Shown here: piece after piece, positions 47,422-57,918 of the stretch
Layout of the letters: every line of letters starts with the position of its first letter
How positions within the stretch are numbered: position 1 is the first letter of the stretch
Source: Ceratopteris richardii
Taxonomy: Eukaryota > Streptophyta > Polypodiopsida > Polypodiales > Pteridaceae
NCBI GenBank assembly: GCA_020310875.1
Contig: MU260053.1
Span: 1,498,501 to 1,562,500, forward strand
Direction: 5' to 3'
DNA: 64,000 nucleotides
The notes under the pieces: model-generated
Seen by the model: only the letters and a program-made list of their open reading frames with translations
Database searches by the model: none
What the model was told of the DNA's origin: nothing
Position numbers and translations under genes: made by a program

Positions 47422-47786
47422 GTCTTGTCGAAAGCTCGTCATGAAGAGAAATAAATAACCAAGATCAATACCCACACCTCCGAAGTCATGATCATTTTGC
47501 ATGAATAAGCATGAATCAGGCATTTGAAACACAACACACAAAAAAATTCGAGCAAAGAACAACTAGTCATGAATGATATCATTAGAGCATACATACATAC
47601 TAACAAAAGAAGCATTGGGTGATGCAATGCATGGTCACGCGCGTCAGGGTGCCAATGCCTCAGGTTTGCACAAAGGCAGAAGTACAAGAGGGGGCCGCAT
47701 GACCCGAGCAGTAGTGTCAAGCAAAGGCCAAGGGAGCCGAGTTTATCCTTGAGCCTGGGGAAGCTCAAGGCTCACCCCAAAAGTCT

Positions 47787-48290
47787 TCATGAAGTGACTG
47801 TAAATATGTGCATAACTTGACATGCACCTCGCAACAGAGATATTAGATATGTAGCAGCAAAACTGATATTTTCGTGAGAAAGACATAGATGAGTGTAGGC
47901 CTTGCAGAAGAGGATGAAGGGGGGGGGGGGGGGGGGCTCCACATGGTTCACCTCCACGAGTCTGAGCTTGTCATATAGTGACAGAATGAGGTGCAAGAAG
48001 GGGTTTTGATGCCATGCAACAGGATCGAAGGTGACACACCATTGGAAGTGAGAATCGATCAAGGCGATAATGCACATAATAGCAAAGAACCATGCCCGTC
48101 CCTGTGCATGAGGAAGCTTGAGGTTCCCCCCATAGTGCCATATCAAAGCTTCTGTAGATGTGTGCACGATCGGCCTCCCCAACAAGGACTTTGACAAATG
48201 TCCATAGAACGGGTGGAGGGCAAGAGCCGAGCTCGACCCCAAGGAGGGGGAGCTGCAAGTTCTATCCTGACCCACAGAGAGGAGAATCAC
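47787..48290 (-). other. Unrecognised open frame, 167 codons, in the LTR element
   Basis: Same strand as the element. It contains HPFYGHLSKSLLGRPIVHTS, WHYGGNLKLPHAQGRAWFF, a Pro run encoded by the 18-C tract and a hydrophobic tail. It could be a decayed plant retroelement accessory ORF. No function is assigned. Confidence 0.3.
47919..47936 (+). repeat. Homopolymer, 18 G's
   Basis: Uninterrupted G run between GATGAA and CTCCACATGG. Confidence 0.95.
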
Positions 48291-49267
48291 AAAGGGCGAG
48301 ATGCAAATCGCGAACAGATGGGTGGATGAGGAATGGCGGGGAAGCCATAGCTACACCCCACACTAAGCACGAAGTTCCACAGAGGAGGGGCATGTCTTGA
48401 GTGTGAAATCTCCCATGTGGTGAGCGTGGCACAGAGGGGGAGATAGTGTCTCAACCCCCAGTGGAATAGACATGGAAGGGGAGCAGGCCACGATCAAGCC
48501 CACATGGCTGATATGACGCCTGTTGAATTTGAAATGACAAGAGGGGATGGAGAGCATTAACGCTCCCCCACATATGCGAATACAGCCCCCCTTAATCACA
48601 TAAGAGAGAGTATTGCCCACATTAACTACCCATTCAGGTGGTAGGTGGTAAGGACCATCAAAAAGATGCATGGTGAGTTCATAACGCTTCAAATTTGTGA
48701 GACCCAACATCATTCATTAATCACCTGGAGTGAGAGAGAGGGAAAAGTAGTACTTCTATTTCTTCCTATTTTCAAATGTTCTCGAACGACCCTCGTACCC
48801 ACTTATGCACTAAAAGTCCCTTTAAATCAAAAACAAAATATCTTGAAAGAAAATTTTACGCATGGGTTCATGGGAAATTCGAATCTTGTCTTTTTTTTGG
48901 TATGTATTTTTCGAAGAGATGAAGAGAGGGAGGGATTAGAGAGAGTAGAACCCACCCCCTATCCAAGGCATGCACAGAAACAGAGGTGATAGGGATGGAG
49001 AGTTATGCCACTTAGTGAATGTGTGGAATTGTGTATGTGTGAAGAAGAGAAAGAGAGAAGGGGGTTTAGGGGATGTTTATGTGCAACAACCAAAATGAAC
49101 TGAAACTAAACTACTAAAAACAAGAAATTGAGGAACTAATGGCCCAATGGAAGGGTGAAAGTGCCATGCCAACACACATAACCTAAGTGAATACGCAGAA
49201 AAATTGCAAATCAATATCTTACCACATGCTCTTGAGCTTTCCAAGTGATGAAAGGCCGTTCTCCCTG

Positions 49268-49289
49268 GCAATGGCACCAAATTTGTTGT
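49268..49289 (-). promoter_or_regulatory. Primer-site-like motif of the gag-pol-less element
   Basis: Minus strand ATTTGGTGCCATTGCCAGGG just inside the LTR. Changing T/A to C/G at CpG positions would give the canonical ATTTGGCGCCGTTGCC, so it looks like a methylation-decayed form. Confidence 0.6.
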
Positions 49290-50010
49290 TGTAGTATGCC
49301 CTTGGGGAGCCAAGACCCACACCACCTTGCATGGAAGCAAGAAGGAAGTCTCAAGAAGGACTCTCCTTTCATCCACCCCAACCTCCATCATGTTCAAGCC
49401 ATTGGCCATCAGCCCGCAGCTATGCCACATGCTTGAAAACATGGAGAGAAGGGAGTCAAGGATCCTAGTCACATATGTAAAATACAAGAAAGTTGCAACA
49501 CTCTACTTACACACATAGGAAATGCTAGCATGCACACACACCTCACTCTCTCACACTCTAAGACTAAATACATATATGTACAAAGCCTTAAGAGAAAAGA
49601 GAGTTCTTCCATTCAAAAGATATATACATGAGAGCCCGTCGACCAAAAGCTCCCCTCTATACAAGAATGAGCCTCTATATATAGGCTAAGCACAATTCCC
49701 CATGTGTTCCATTTGAAAAGTCAAAAAGGGAACATGTGCTCATATCTCTCTAGATCTTTGCAAATATTCCTTCCAACCACCCACTTCAAGACAAATATAG
49801 GCGTTGGAAATCTTCTATGTGGGAATTTGGATGTGTGCAAAAAGAGCTTTTATTGAGAAGGCTTTTCTATACCATAGTCTAAAGGAAATATCAAAAAGGG
49901 CCTTAGGAGAGTGTTCATATGGACATCTCCTAAATACAAGAAAAAGGGTATTTTTATGAGGGCCAAAGGGTGCCATTGCATGAGAGAACTTGTGGGTAAC
50001 CCTTATAACA
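49290..50010 (-). repeat. 5' LTR of the gag-pol-less element (outer end approximate)
   Basis: Its inner 290 bp match 46,260-46,553. It includes a TATA-like box on the minus strand near 49,680. The outer boundary near 50,010 is only a possibility. Confidence 0.5.
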
Positions 50011-50359
50011 ACAAGAAGTCACAAAGGATGCCCTGAATATAGTCACTCAATTTCAATGAACTTACAAAAATCACCGTTAATGATCATAGGTCTGAAAAGA
50101 ACGCGAGGCATGAAAAATAGCAATCAATCTCTCTTTTTTGTTTTTGAATGCCCCTTTGTTTATTTCCCTCTGCTTGTGAGTGAAAGAACTAGATTTTTAG
50201 TGAGATATATGCTCATGTGACAAATTTATCAATCATGTGATTATTCCTAGAGCAACTTTGTTGGGATGGCAGAGATGCTTAGGCACATACCTTGATAGCC
50301 TTGTCTGTCAAATGTGCCATTATTCCTAACCTTCACTCCTGCAAAAAAAGAAAAGGATG

Positions 50360-51310
50360 ATTGAGATACACTTACCACTTCATACCGGACAAGGAATGAG
50401 GTTCGTATTGCTTACCTTCAAAAACAATTGGAGAGTGAGTTCATGAATGAAGGAGATTCCATGGATAGTTTTTTGACAAAGATCAAAGACTTGGAGTAGT
50501 TGATTTTTGTTGATGAAGTCTTCCCAGACAGTTCAATTGTGCAAACTGTTATGAAAGGTCTTCCAGATTCGTATCAGATTTTTGCTTCTACTCTTCGATT
50601 GATGATGAAAGGCAATCCAAATGCCTTAACATTTGAACAGATCTATTATGTGTATTGCAGATCAAGCTTTCCTGGCTAGTCAAAAGAGCGAAGGTAAATG
50701 GAGCTCATCTACTAGTAAACTAAAATCTGTTAATTCTGCACAATCAAACAAGGATGACAAAGACGAGAAGAAAACAAATAAGCAAAAATTGTTTTGTAAA
50801 TATTGTAAAGAAAATGATCATGTCATAAAGAGTTATCCAAAACTGGTTGCGAAAGAGGCAAAGAAGAAAGAGGTTGGAAGGGTTGTTGCAGAGGCCTCTA
50901 CACCCAAAACAGGGTCTATTAATCTTTTGCAGAATGAAGAGTGGGCATTTACTATTGTTTGCAGTTATGAACCATCTTCTTGTGAACAATTTATGTCTGT
51001 AGAAGACTCAGATGTTTGGTACTTTGATAGTGGTGCCACCAAACATATTACCTTGCAGTGCAGTTTCTTCATTTCACTTAAGGATGCCCCTATAGCGAAT
51101 ACTGTCACATGTGCTAAAAACTCCTCTTATCTTGTAATGGGAGTTGGTAAGATCAATTTGACTACTTTTGATGGTAGTTCCTTCACATTGTCAGATGCTT
51201 TATTTGTGCATGGGATCAAGAGAAAACTGTTATCATTCTCAACATTAGCCAAGATCGGCTTGGTTGTGAAATTTATTGATGTACAGTTCATGATCTATCA
51301 AATGGCGATG
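50360..51310 (+). mobile_element. Ty1/copia relic: gag, zinc knuckle and protease
   Basis: Plus-strand text RNEVRIAYLQKQLESEFMNE and DSSIVQTVMKGLPDSYQIFA is copia gag, CKYCKENDHVIKSYPK (about 50,800-50,845) is the zinc knuckle, and VWYFDSGATKHIT (about 51,015-51,050) is the protease. Fossil with several breaks. Its downstream pol is absent. Confidence 0.8.
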
Positions 51311-51349
51311 TTATTATTGCTTTTGGCATTTTATGTCGTCCTACAGTTG

Positions 51350-51520
51350 TAACAGTTGTAGGTGTGATAGGATGTTTTTCGACACCCTGCACAATGTTCC
51401 ACAGTCCTTTTGCAACCAACACATGTCGCGTCATATAAGCCCATAATGGGTAGTTGGTACCATCCAACTTATCCTCAACAGCCAACATACAAAATACATC
51501 ACTACTTTCAGCCATAGTCG
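51350..51520 (-). mobile_element. Ty1/copia gag start, opposite strand to the neighbouring piece
   Basis: Minus-strand text MAESSDVFCMLAVEDKLDGT and YPLWAYMTRHVLVAKGLWNI is the usual N-terminus of copia gag. It sits directly beside gag/protease text on the other strand, so the two pieces are arranged 3' to 3'. Confidence 0.75.
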
Positions 51521-51619
51521 GTGACTAAAATATCTTGATGCAGAAAATTGACTGTATCTTAAAAAGTTGAACAGAACTGCCCATACGAATTCTGCTAGAC
51601 CTGTAGCAGACTTCGAGAC

Positions 51620-52238
51620 GCTTATTGTCACTCTAGCCCAATGGCAAGTACCAATGTGAGGAGATCCACCTCATAATTGTCAATCCGTGGAGACGTGAGG
51701 ACTAGTATGAAGACTATGAGCAAGTGATGGCACAAGTGCGAGAGTGAGAAGCACACTAACATGCACACACATACACACACACGTGCACACAAGGCAAGAA
51801 CAAGGAGAGCAACAATGGAGTTCTTTGCATTAGTCAAAAGGTCTCTTACATAAGCTTAAATCACTTACAACCTAACCTCCAAAAATCAGCTCTCTAGCTC
51901 TTTTTATAGTTTTTTGACTACCTTTGGCCTTGTCCAGACCTAGTGTTCGGCCTAGTTAAAAATTAGGTTCTAGAGTCTATTTGAGGGCTCAAATGGAGTC
52001 TAAAAATTATGAAAATTGGTATGTAGCTAATTCTAGTACTCCTCAATCTCGGGGACTCCTCGGCTTGAACAAAATGGAGTCTATTCTACCAAAAACAAAA
52101 TTTACAATGTGTGTGTAGTGATGAAAATCACTTGGGTTGGAAATAGTTTATGAAAAAAAATGATTGGGCCTTGTTGCCATATTGTGCATGATTGCTCCTT
52201 TGTGCCTGTATGCTTTTCTTCTAACTTGTATCCCAACA
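51620..52238 (-). repeat. 3' LTR of the Tat-like element (inner end certain, outer end approximate)
   Basis: It begins directly after the polypurine tract. A TATA-like ACTATAAAAAGAGC (minus strand) lies at about 51,910-51,897. The outer end near 51,620 is not fixed because the partner LTR is outside the window. Confidence 0.6.
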
Positions 52239-52255
52239 CTTCCCCCTCTCTAGCG
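52239..52255 (-). promoter_or_regulatory. Polypurine tract of the Tat-like element
   Basis: Minus strand AGAGAGGGGGAAG directly before TGTTGGGATAC. Confidence 0.75.
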
Positions 52256-52334
52256 TCTGTCGCCCCTAACAAACCTCTTCTCTATTATAGGGTGGTCTAT
52301 ATAGTATTGTAGGACATTCATGGCTAGCTCGTGT

Positions 52335-53300
52335 TCACCTAAGCATAAGCCTCTTGCTAGATGAGCTTCCAATTGCATCCCAATTTATTGCACATGGAAC
52401 ATCTGGTTGCGGTGTCGTATAGTACTTGGAGAACATGGCTTGTTCACATGCAAAGAGATGAAGCAGATGTGTGGGCTTAGGTGCGAAGACCTCTGAGTGA
52501 TACTCCCAGAAACCTGTTCTGAACATGTCTTCGAATGTTTGTTTGTAACAGGCGGGAAGGTATTTGATGCATGCATGCCAAGCATAAGCCACACGAATAT
52601 TGGGGGTGGTGCTCATGTCATACACCGAATCATAATTTCCATTGGTAAACCTCGGTAGACGTACCTGTGGTGCTTCTGCATTTCTAAAAGTTTTGCGCAC
52701 GACCTGCATCATATCCAAAATATTAAGCATCATTTGACTAGCGACATCTGGCATCTGTTTCAGCCTAGGGATCCAATGTTGAATTTTTTCCATCATGTAG
52801 GCTGTTGAGGGTGGTCCTTGTGGTGGCGTTATGTACGGATAATTGAGTCACTCCTTACATTGAGCATTATTGTGTACCTTTATGTTGAACGCTTTCCATG
52901 ATCTGTGTCGTGGAACGGGGCCATAGCATGGATTGTAGAGTAGATGTAAAGGCGTGTTGTTCCATGTGCGCAGCATTTCGGGGTATGTCTCTAGAAGTTT
53001 CTACCACCATGTCGGTTGATGGAATTTGCCTTTCTGCACCTCTGGAGGAAGGTCTTCGGGTTGGAACTAGGTAGCAAAAGAAGGAATCTTACCCGTGACT
53101 CTCTTTATTTCTGCATTGTAATCGGCCAGAATAACATAGTAAGGCCTATATTGGAGTTCTGATGAGAGGATGTGGCATCTAGAGGATAATTTCTTGAAGT
53201 AATTGGATTGTAACACGGTTTCTTCTATGACTCTCATGACCTGATTTTGCACTAATGTGCGCTCTTCATGAGAACTCCCCATTTCTTCCACTTGCCGTAG
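52335..53300 (-). mobile_element. Tat-like element, last extra ORF region before the 3' LTR
   Basis: Minus-strand text includes LSSELQYRPYYVILADYNAE (about 53,120-53,180) and, in a 153-codon frame at 52,335-52,796, VAYAWHACIKYLPACYKQTF, HLFACEQAMFSKYYTTPQPD and related Trp/Tyr-rich text. No family is recognised. It ends about 80 bp before the polypurine tract, so it belongs to the element rather than the host. It is broken. Confidence 0.5.
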
Positions 53301-53479
53301 CCATGGGGGTCATGGTGCTTCAAAAATATCTTGACCTTCTTCCGTTTGTTGCCCCCCTGGGAAGGGTTGCGGATCATATTCTTCTTCAAACGTTTGTTCC
53401 ACCAGAATGGAGACTGTCTCTTCATCTGTGGGCACCTCAAGGGGGGGATGGTGGTCTTTTGTATTGTAGTAGATGTGCT

Positions 53480-54005
53480 TGCAATTCTGCAACTTGTTTT
53501 TGGAGATCTTGAAGGGCCTCCGAGTCTGTGATAAGTGAAGTGGTTGAGTCACTAGCTTGGGGACCCGTTGTCATTTCTTTCTATCTTGCCTGCTTCAGTT
53601 TACCTAGTTCTCTTGATAACATGTCATGTGCATCGAGTAAACTAGCATAGTCTTCAAGAATGATTTTGATGCTCTCTAGGGTCACCGCTTGAAACTTGGA
53701 AGGACTAATTGGTGCCCTGGGTGTGCTTTCGATGGCTACTTCTAAGTTTTCCTAGTTTTGTTGTTGGAGACATTTATTTTCTTCGTGTGCTGCTGCGAGG
53801 TGTTGTTTGAGCAGGGCCATATTGCGTTGGAGTTTGGAATTTCTTTCCAGTTGTATCTGCAAATGGCTTTCCAACCCTTGGATTGATTCTTGATATACAT
53901 TCTGAAACTGTGTCTCCAACATGTCGTGAGCCTCTTGTAAGGTCTGAAATTGAGTTTGTAGACTGGCTTTGTCCTCTTCTAGTGTATCGAGGCATTGTTG
54001 TAATG
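53480..54005 (-). mobile_element. Tat-like element, coiled-coil region
   Basis: Minus-strand text QQCLDTLEEDKASLQTQFQT, LQEAHDMLETQFQN, GLESHLQIQLERNSKLQRN and MALLKQHLAAAHEENKCLQQ has heptad-like spacing of Leu and is rich in Gln and Glu, as in a coiled coil. ALQDLQKQVAELQAHL follows near 53,480. It continues the Pro-rich region on the same strand. It may be a multimerisation module; that is inference. It is broken. Confidence 0.6.
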
Positions 54006-54006
54006 C

Positions 54007-54889
54007 TTAAGAGTGTTCTTGTAACCTTTGATTATGTGCCTGCAGCTGATTGTATTCTATCCTTAACTGTGACATACATGCAATCATGGTGTCAAATGCA
54101 TTGCCTATGGATGAAGGTGTGGTTTGTATAATGGAAGATGCAAGGGGAGGGAATTGGGGAACGGGAAGTGTGAATGTTGTGTCTATAGGAGATGTGTGTG
54201 CAGGTGAGATTGGTGGAGGGGGGATGGGGAAAGGTGGTAGTGTGGGGGGAGGTGGAGGTGTTGTTGGTGGTGAAATGTCCATGCCCTCAGGGGTGGATGT
54301 GAGTGTAGTGTCTACCATGTATATCGGAATGGTAGGTGGTGTGTGAGTGATAGTGGTGAATAAGTGTTGTGTGGATGGTGTGAGTGGGATTGATGAGGAG
54401 GGTTGGGTGGTGGCTTCAAACATTCTACAAAAATAGTCATGGGTTGGTTGAAGGATTGGTGGTATGGGGGGGTGGGAAGTGAGGGACAAGAGGCGGGAAG
54501 GTTACAAAAGGTGGCATGGTGGCAGGGAAACCAAAGAATATGGATCTACTGTCAGGATGGCCCATGGCCGAGGGCATGGGGGATGGTCGTCCTATGGCAG
54601 GCTCTATGAAGGACTCTGTTATGACGGTGGTGGTATTATATAGAGGGTTTTCAAAGGAGGAAAACAAAGTGGAACTAAAGGTGGGACTACGGAAAATGAA
54701 GGTTTGCTCAGTGGGTTGGGTAGTCGAGGTGATATTTACAGCTTCTGTTCGAGGAGTTGATGGTGGGGGGGTCGGTGGTAGTGGTTCGGTTGATTCATCC
54801 TGTGTGATTGGGAGCTCTTCGCCAGAGGTTACTGTTGTTTGGGAGGTTGTCTCAATGGGTTCGGATGTAATAATAGGTCCTTGCCCCAT
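54007..54889 (-). mobile_element. Tat-like element, Pro/Thr/Ser-rich region
   Basis: Overlapping minus-strand frames rich in Pro, Thr and Ser (TTPPPPPTLPPFPIPPPPIS, LPPTPPPSTPRTEAVN) lead into AFDTMIACMSQLRIEYNQLQ and the coiled coil below. It is low complexity, so homology cannot be judged. No signal peptide or membrane segment is visible, so there is no support for an envelope protein. Confidence 0.5.
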
Positions 54890-54967
54890 AGTAATGGGAA
54901 TCTAGATGTTTTTACCAGACCGTGGTTGTGTTTGGAATCTTCGCGGGTCATATGGAACAAGAGGCCT

Positions 54968-56158
54968 CTAGATCGTTGATCGGACTTCTTCCACTACCCC
55001 GTACATTTCTGCCACCAGTAGTAGGCCTTCGCTGTATTCAGAGTCAACTCCAACTTCTTCCAATAGCTGAGCCATGAGCACCCTACTGCTCTGTTCGATG
55101 AGGAGTTGTTGTGACCGCACTCGTTCCATGATTTGATATAACCGTCGGAGTTCTGTTGTATATGCTGGGATTCCGGTGGTTTCTTCTGTTACTGCTTCTT
55201 CTCTTTCCTCTTCTTCTCCCTCTGAGCGTTCTAGTTGTTGAGACAAAGTTCTCTGCTGATCATCACCCCAATGTACATGGCGGCTGTCTATGGATTTCCT
55301 TCCTCTTTGGGAAGAGGTGCCCTGTTCTTCTGTGTCTAAAAAGAATTCTACATCAGAGAGTTGGGTATTCTGTAAGAATGATTCGAAGTCGAAGGTGCTC
55401 ATTCCTTCAACATCTCCAATCGTAGCAAATTCAAATTCAGAAGGTACAGGGGGAACCGATGGGGTAGCTTGTGATGTACCTTCAGATCCAGACCTGGGTA
55501 TTCTAATGGTAAAGGGAGGTACAGTGGCCTCCCCTCGTGGCGAGACTTCCGGAGTCATCAGAACTTCGCGTGTCTGGACACAAGGAATTGGGCCTCTCAT
55601 ACGCTTGGATTGATGTGAGGCAGTTTTGTGTCTTTTAAACATCTGTAGCTGAGACCATGTTGAAGCGCGTTCGATGGGTACATCATAGGCTAAGCACTTG
55701 TAGATGATGCGCGTGATTGCACAACAGCCATTCACCACTAGCTTCCTAGATGACCTTTTATTTGCTTCACATAGCTCTTCCATAATCCATACAGGAAGCT
55801 TAATAGGTAGTGCCCCTGTCTCTGCCAAGTAAAGAGAGAACCATATTCTTTTGTGGGGTTGTGTGAATCGATCTTGTCCAGGGAACGCAAAATGTTTCAT
55901 GCACATACGGAGAGGGATGGACATGTTTGGTGTGAGTGCTTCCATATCTTTCAACTTTTGTAGCTTTCGGTTCTTCATGTTAGTGGGAATGAGAGCATCC
56001 TTCTCAGAGGGTACATGCGTGGCGTGCATGTTCAAAGCAGAGCTCACCAATTCCAATGTGAATTCGAACCTTTTCAACACATTGTTGCCCAATAAGGAAG
56101 GAAGGAAAAATGTTCCTGGTTCATCTTTTTCTTCATTTGCCTGTAATGTTGAGACCAA
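54968..56158 (-). mobile_element. Tat-like element, extra ORF with 396 codons
   Basis: A long open frame with an N-terminal globular half (FELTLELVSSALNMHATHVP-like text, PNMSIPLRMCMKHFAFPGQD, KRIWFSLYLAETGALPIKLP, LVVNGCCAITRIIYKCLAYD) and a charged second half (SEGEEEEREEAVTEETTG, then a helical RRLYQIMERVRSQQLLIEQS). The first half recalls the plant-retroelement accessory proteins often labelled putative plant transposon protein, but I cannot confirm it. No transmembrane segment is evident. It lies between integrase and the 3' LTR, where Tat and related elements may carry additional ORFs. Confidence 0.6.
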
Positions 56159-56805
56159 GTAGTAACATCGTAGGAGATCTGGTTTGGGTAAGGGTGTTGC
56201 AAAGTATTCGGCCAGCCGTGCACGTTGCCATATGGTCTGCAGATCTTGTGTGTTCTAGAGAGTCTCAAACTGCTTGGAAAAGAACTAGAATCTGACCCAT
56301 GACTTGTCATACTCACACTTGGACTCCTACATATACTTGGCCTCTCCTAAGGGCCCTGGCATGCCGGCATGCCATTGAACCAATGAGAGTTTGCATGGAC
56401 TCTCTCTGTGATTCCTGTGGGAGGATCTGGTACAAGTATTTGTTGGAGGTGTTGCAGCTCTACAGGTCATTCAGTTGGTGGCACATCAATAGGTAGACTG
56501 TCCACATCAATCCCTGCAGTACTTACTCCTGCCTGTGAGCTTGAGCCTGCTGCTTCTGCCATGAGACTACGTGTAGTTGTTGATGTTTATCTGCTAGAAG
56601 AAGAGAGGCACATTAGCATTCATAGGAAACAGGATGTTATGGTGTTCCCTCCACAATACTAACATGACATTTCAAGTGGTTAGGGGTTAGTGGGTGGAGT
56701 GTTTATGATGTGTGAGAATGTTGGTTAGTAGGGTAGTGTTCATCCTAGATGCATACTTTGGATGTGCAATGTACTTAGAATGCACCTACATCAAAGGGAA
56801 TGGAT

Positions 56806-57561
56806 TTACAAAATTGGGTCAGGCGGTTTGATACGGGGTTTAAGTCTCCAAACTTTGATGGTGGAATCGTAGCTTTTATTGGTGATGACATGTAAAGGTT
56901 TGTGGACTGGATTGTGTTGGATTTGGGACCTTTTGGGTACCCATTTCTCGACATTCCTAGGTGTGACCGAAGTTGTAGTGGTGTGGAGTGTAGATGTTTG
57001 CCCTGGGATTTGTGCCAAGGGTGCTTGTGAGTGTTAATTCAATCTTGTGAATGGAGCTGAAGCTATTTGAGCTTGTAAGCAGGTCTTAAGCACCCATATC
57101 TGTCTAGCATTCGGGATAGCCTTCATTGACCGCTTTGGGACCCAAATAGAGATGGAATGTCCAGAGTGTTGCCTAGGGTACTCTTTCATTGTAATCCTTG
57201 ACAGGGTAGCTCGTTTGGTGCACCTTTGAGACCCTGTATCTGGAGTCGTGGGGTTTTCACCCTTGGGTACCCAGATCTGCTTCATGCCACGAGGTACTCT
57301 ATATTGTACAGGTTGGTGCTCATGCTTCTTAATCATCGGCCTCCCCTGTGTCGTGTGTTGCCCAACTTGCTTTCCTCGAATCCTCTTTGGAAAAGAAGGG
57401 AACTTCTCTTTGACTTCTTCACTTTTGTCAAGAGTGACAATCTTCTGCACCATAGAACTTTGGACAAGAATAGCATCGTTATCTTCATGTGGGTTCTTGG
57501 AGGGACCAGGATTTGGTGCCTTTTCTAGTGGCCTGATTGCTTGATTTTCTAATTCAATCAT
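56806..57561 (-). mobile_element. Tat-like element, region with repeated WVPK motifs
   Basis: Minus-strand text carries KQIWVPKGE, ISIWVPKRS, RQIWVLKT and EKWVPKRS, four copies of an IWVPK motif spaced 15-60 residues apart in a basic, Pro/Gln-rich background. The preceding part is Glu/Lys-rich. The IWVPK motif is reminiscent of text near the gag knuckle of some copia elements. Its function is unknown. It is broken. Confidence 0.55.
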
Positions 57562-57599
57562 GATGTGGTTTTGGCCTACTCAAGCCTGAAGAAGTCCAT

Positions 57600-57905
57600 T
57601 TCTTAGGTTGAAGTTGACTACATGATCATAGATCTAGTCTTGGCCCAAGACAAGAGGTTCGGTAAGATCCTCGTCTTCACAAACTAGCACTTTGACTGCC
57701 ATTAGAACCTCTTGAGTGTAGAGGGGAAGTTCCACCTCTCCCATGCAAGGGGTTTCCACACCTCCCAACCCTATGAGATATTAATCTATAGGATTGACCT
57801 TCAATTGCAGTTCTTGGCAGTAAGAAAGTCGAACTGCACTAGTGGCTGCTCCCGAGTCAATTAAAGCTCTCACGGTCCTTGCAGTCTCTCCTTGTCCTAC
57901 TTCTA
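57600..57905 (-). mobile_element. Second retropepsin-like domain, downstream of integrase
   Basis: Minus-strand text TARTVRALIDSGAATSAVRL (about 57,880-57,820) has the D-S-G active-site triad with the usual hydrophobic lead-in. YLIGLGGVETPCMGEVELPL follows at flap-like spacing, and then LTEPLVLGQD, like the LG.D motif at the end of retropepsins. The element's ordinary protease (ILDSGAGVAIATTSLW) is at about 62,300-62,260, so this is an additional aspartic-protease-like domain. It follows the integrase C-terminus directly. Treat as a fossil; it is broken. Confidence 0.65.
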
Positions 57906-57918
57906 GGGTCACAAAAGG

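Larger units (their letters stand above)
46260..50010 (-). mobile_element. LTR element without recognisable gag-pol (Tat/Athila-like primer site)
   Basis: About 290 bp at 46,260-46,553 and 49,290-49,583 are about 98% identical and in the same orientation, as two LTRs would be. Just inside the right copy, on the minus strand, is ATTTGGTGCCATTGCCAGGG, very like the ATTTGGCGCC-type primer site of Athila/Tat gypsy elements. A TATA-like CTATATATAG (minus, about 49,680) lies in the right copy's flank, so that LTR runs on to about 50,000. The 2.7 kb between shows no gag or pol domains, which fits a large non-coding derivative. The outer right boundary is a guess. It is broken at one LTR. Confidence 0.6.

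Noticed and set aside
54050-54905. Gly/Val-rich plus-strand frames of 98-129 codons
   Set aside because: They are antisense shadows of the Pro/Thr/Ser-rich region on the minus strand.
52335-56158. An envelope gene in the large gypsy element
   Set aside because: No signal peptide, furin-like site or membrane segment could be seen in the extra ORFs.
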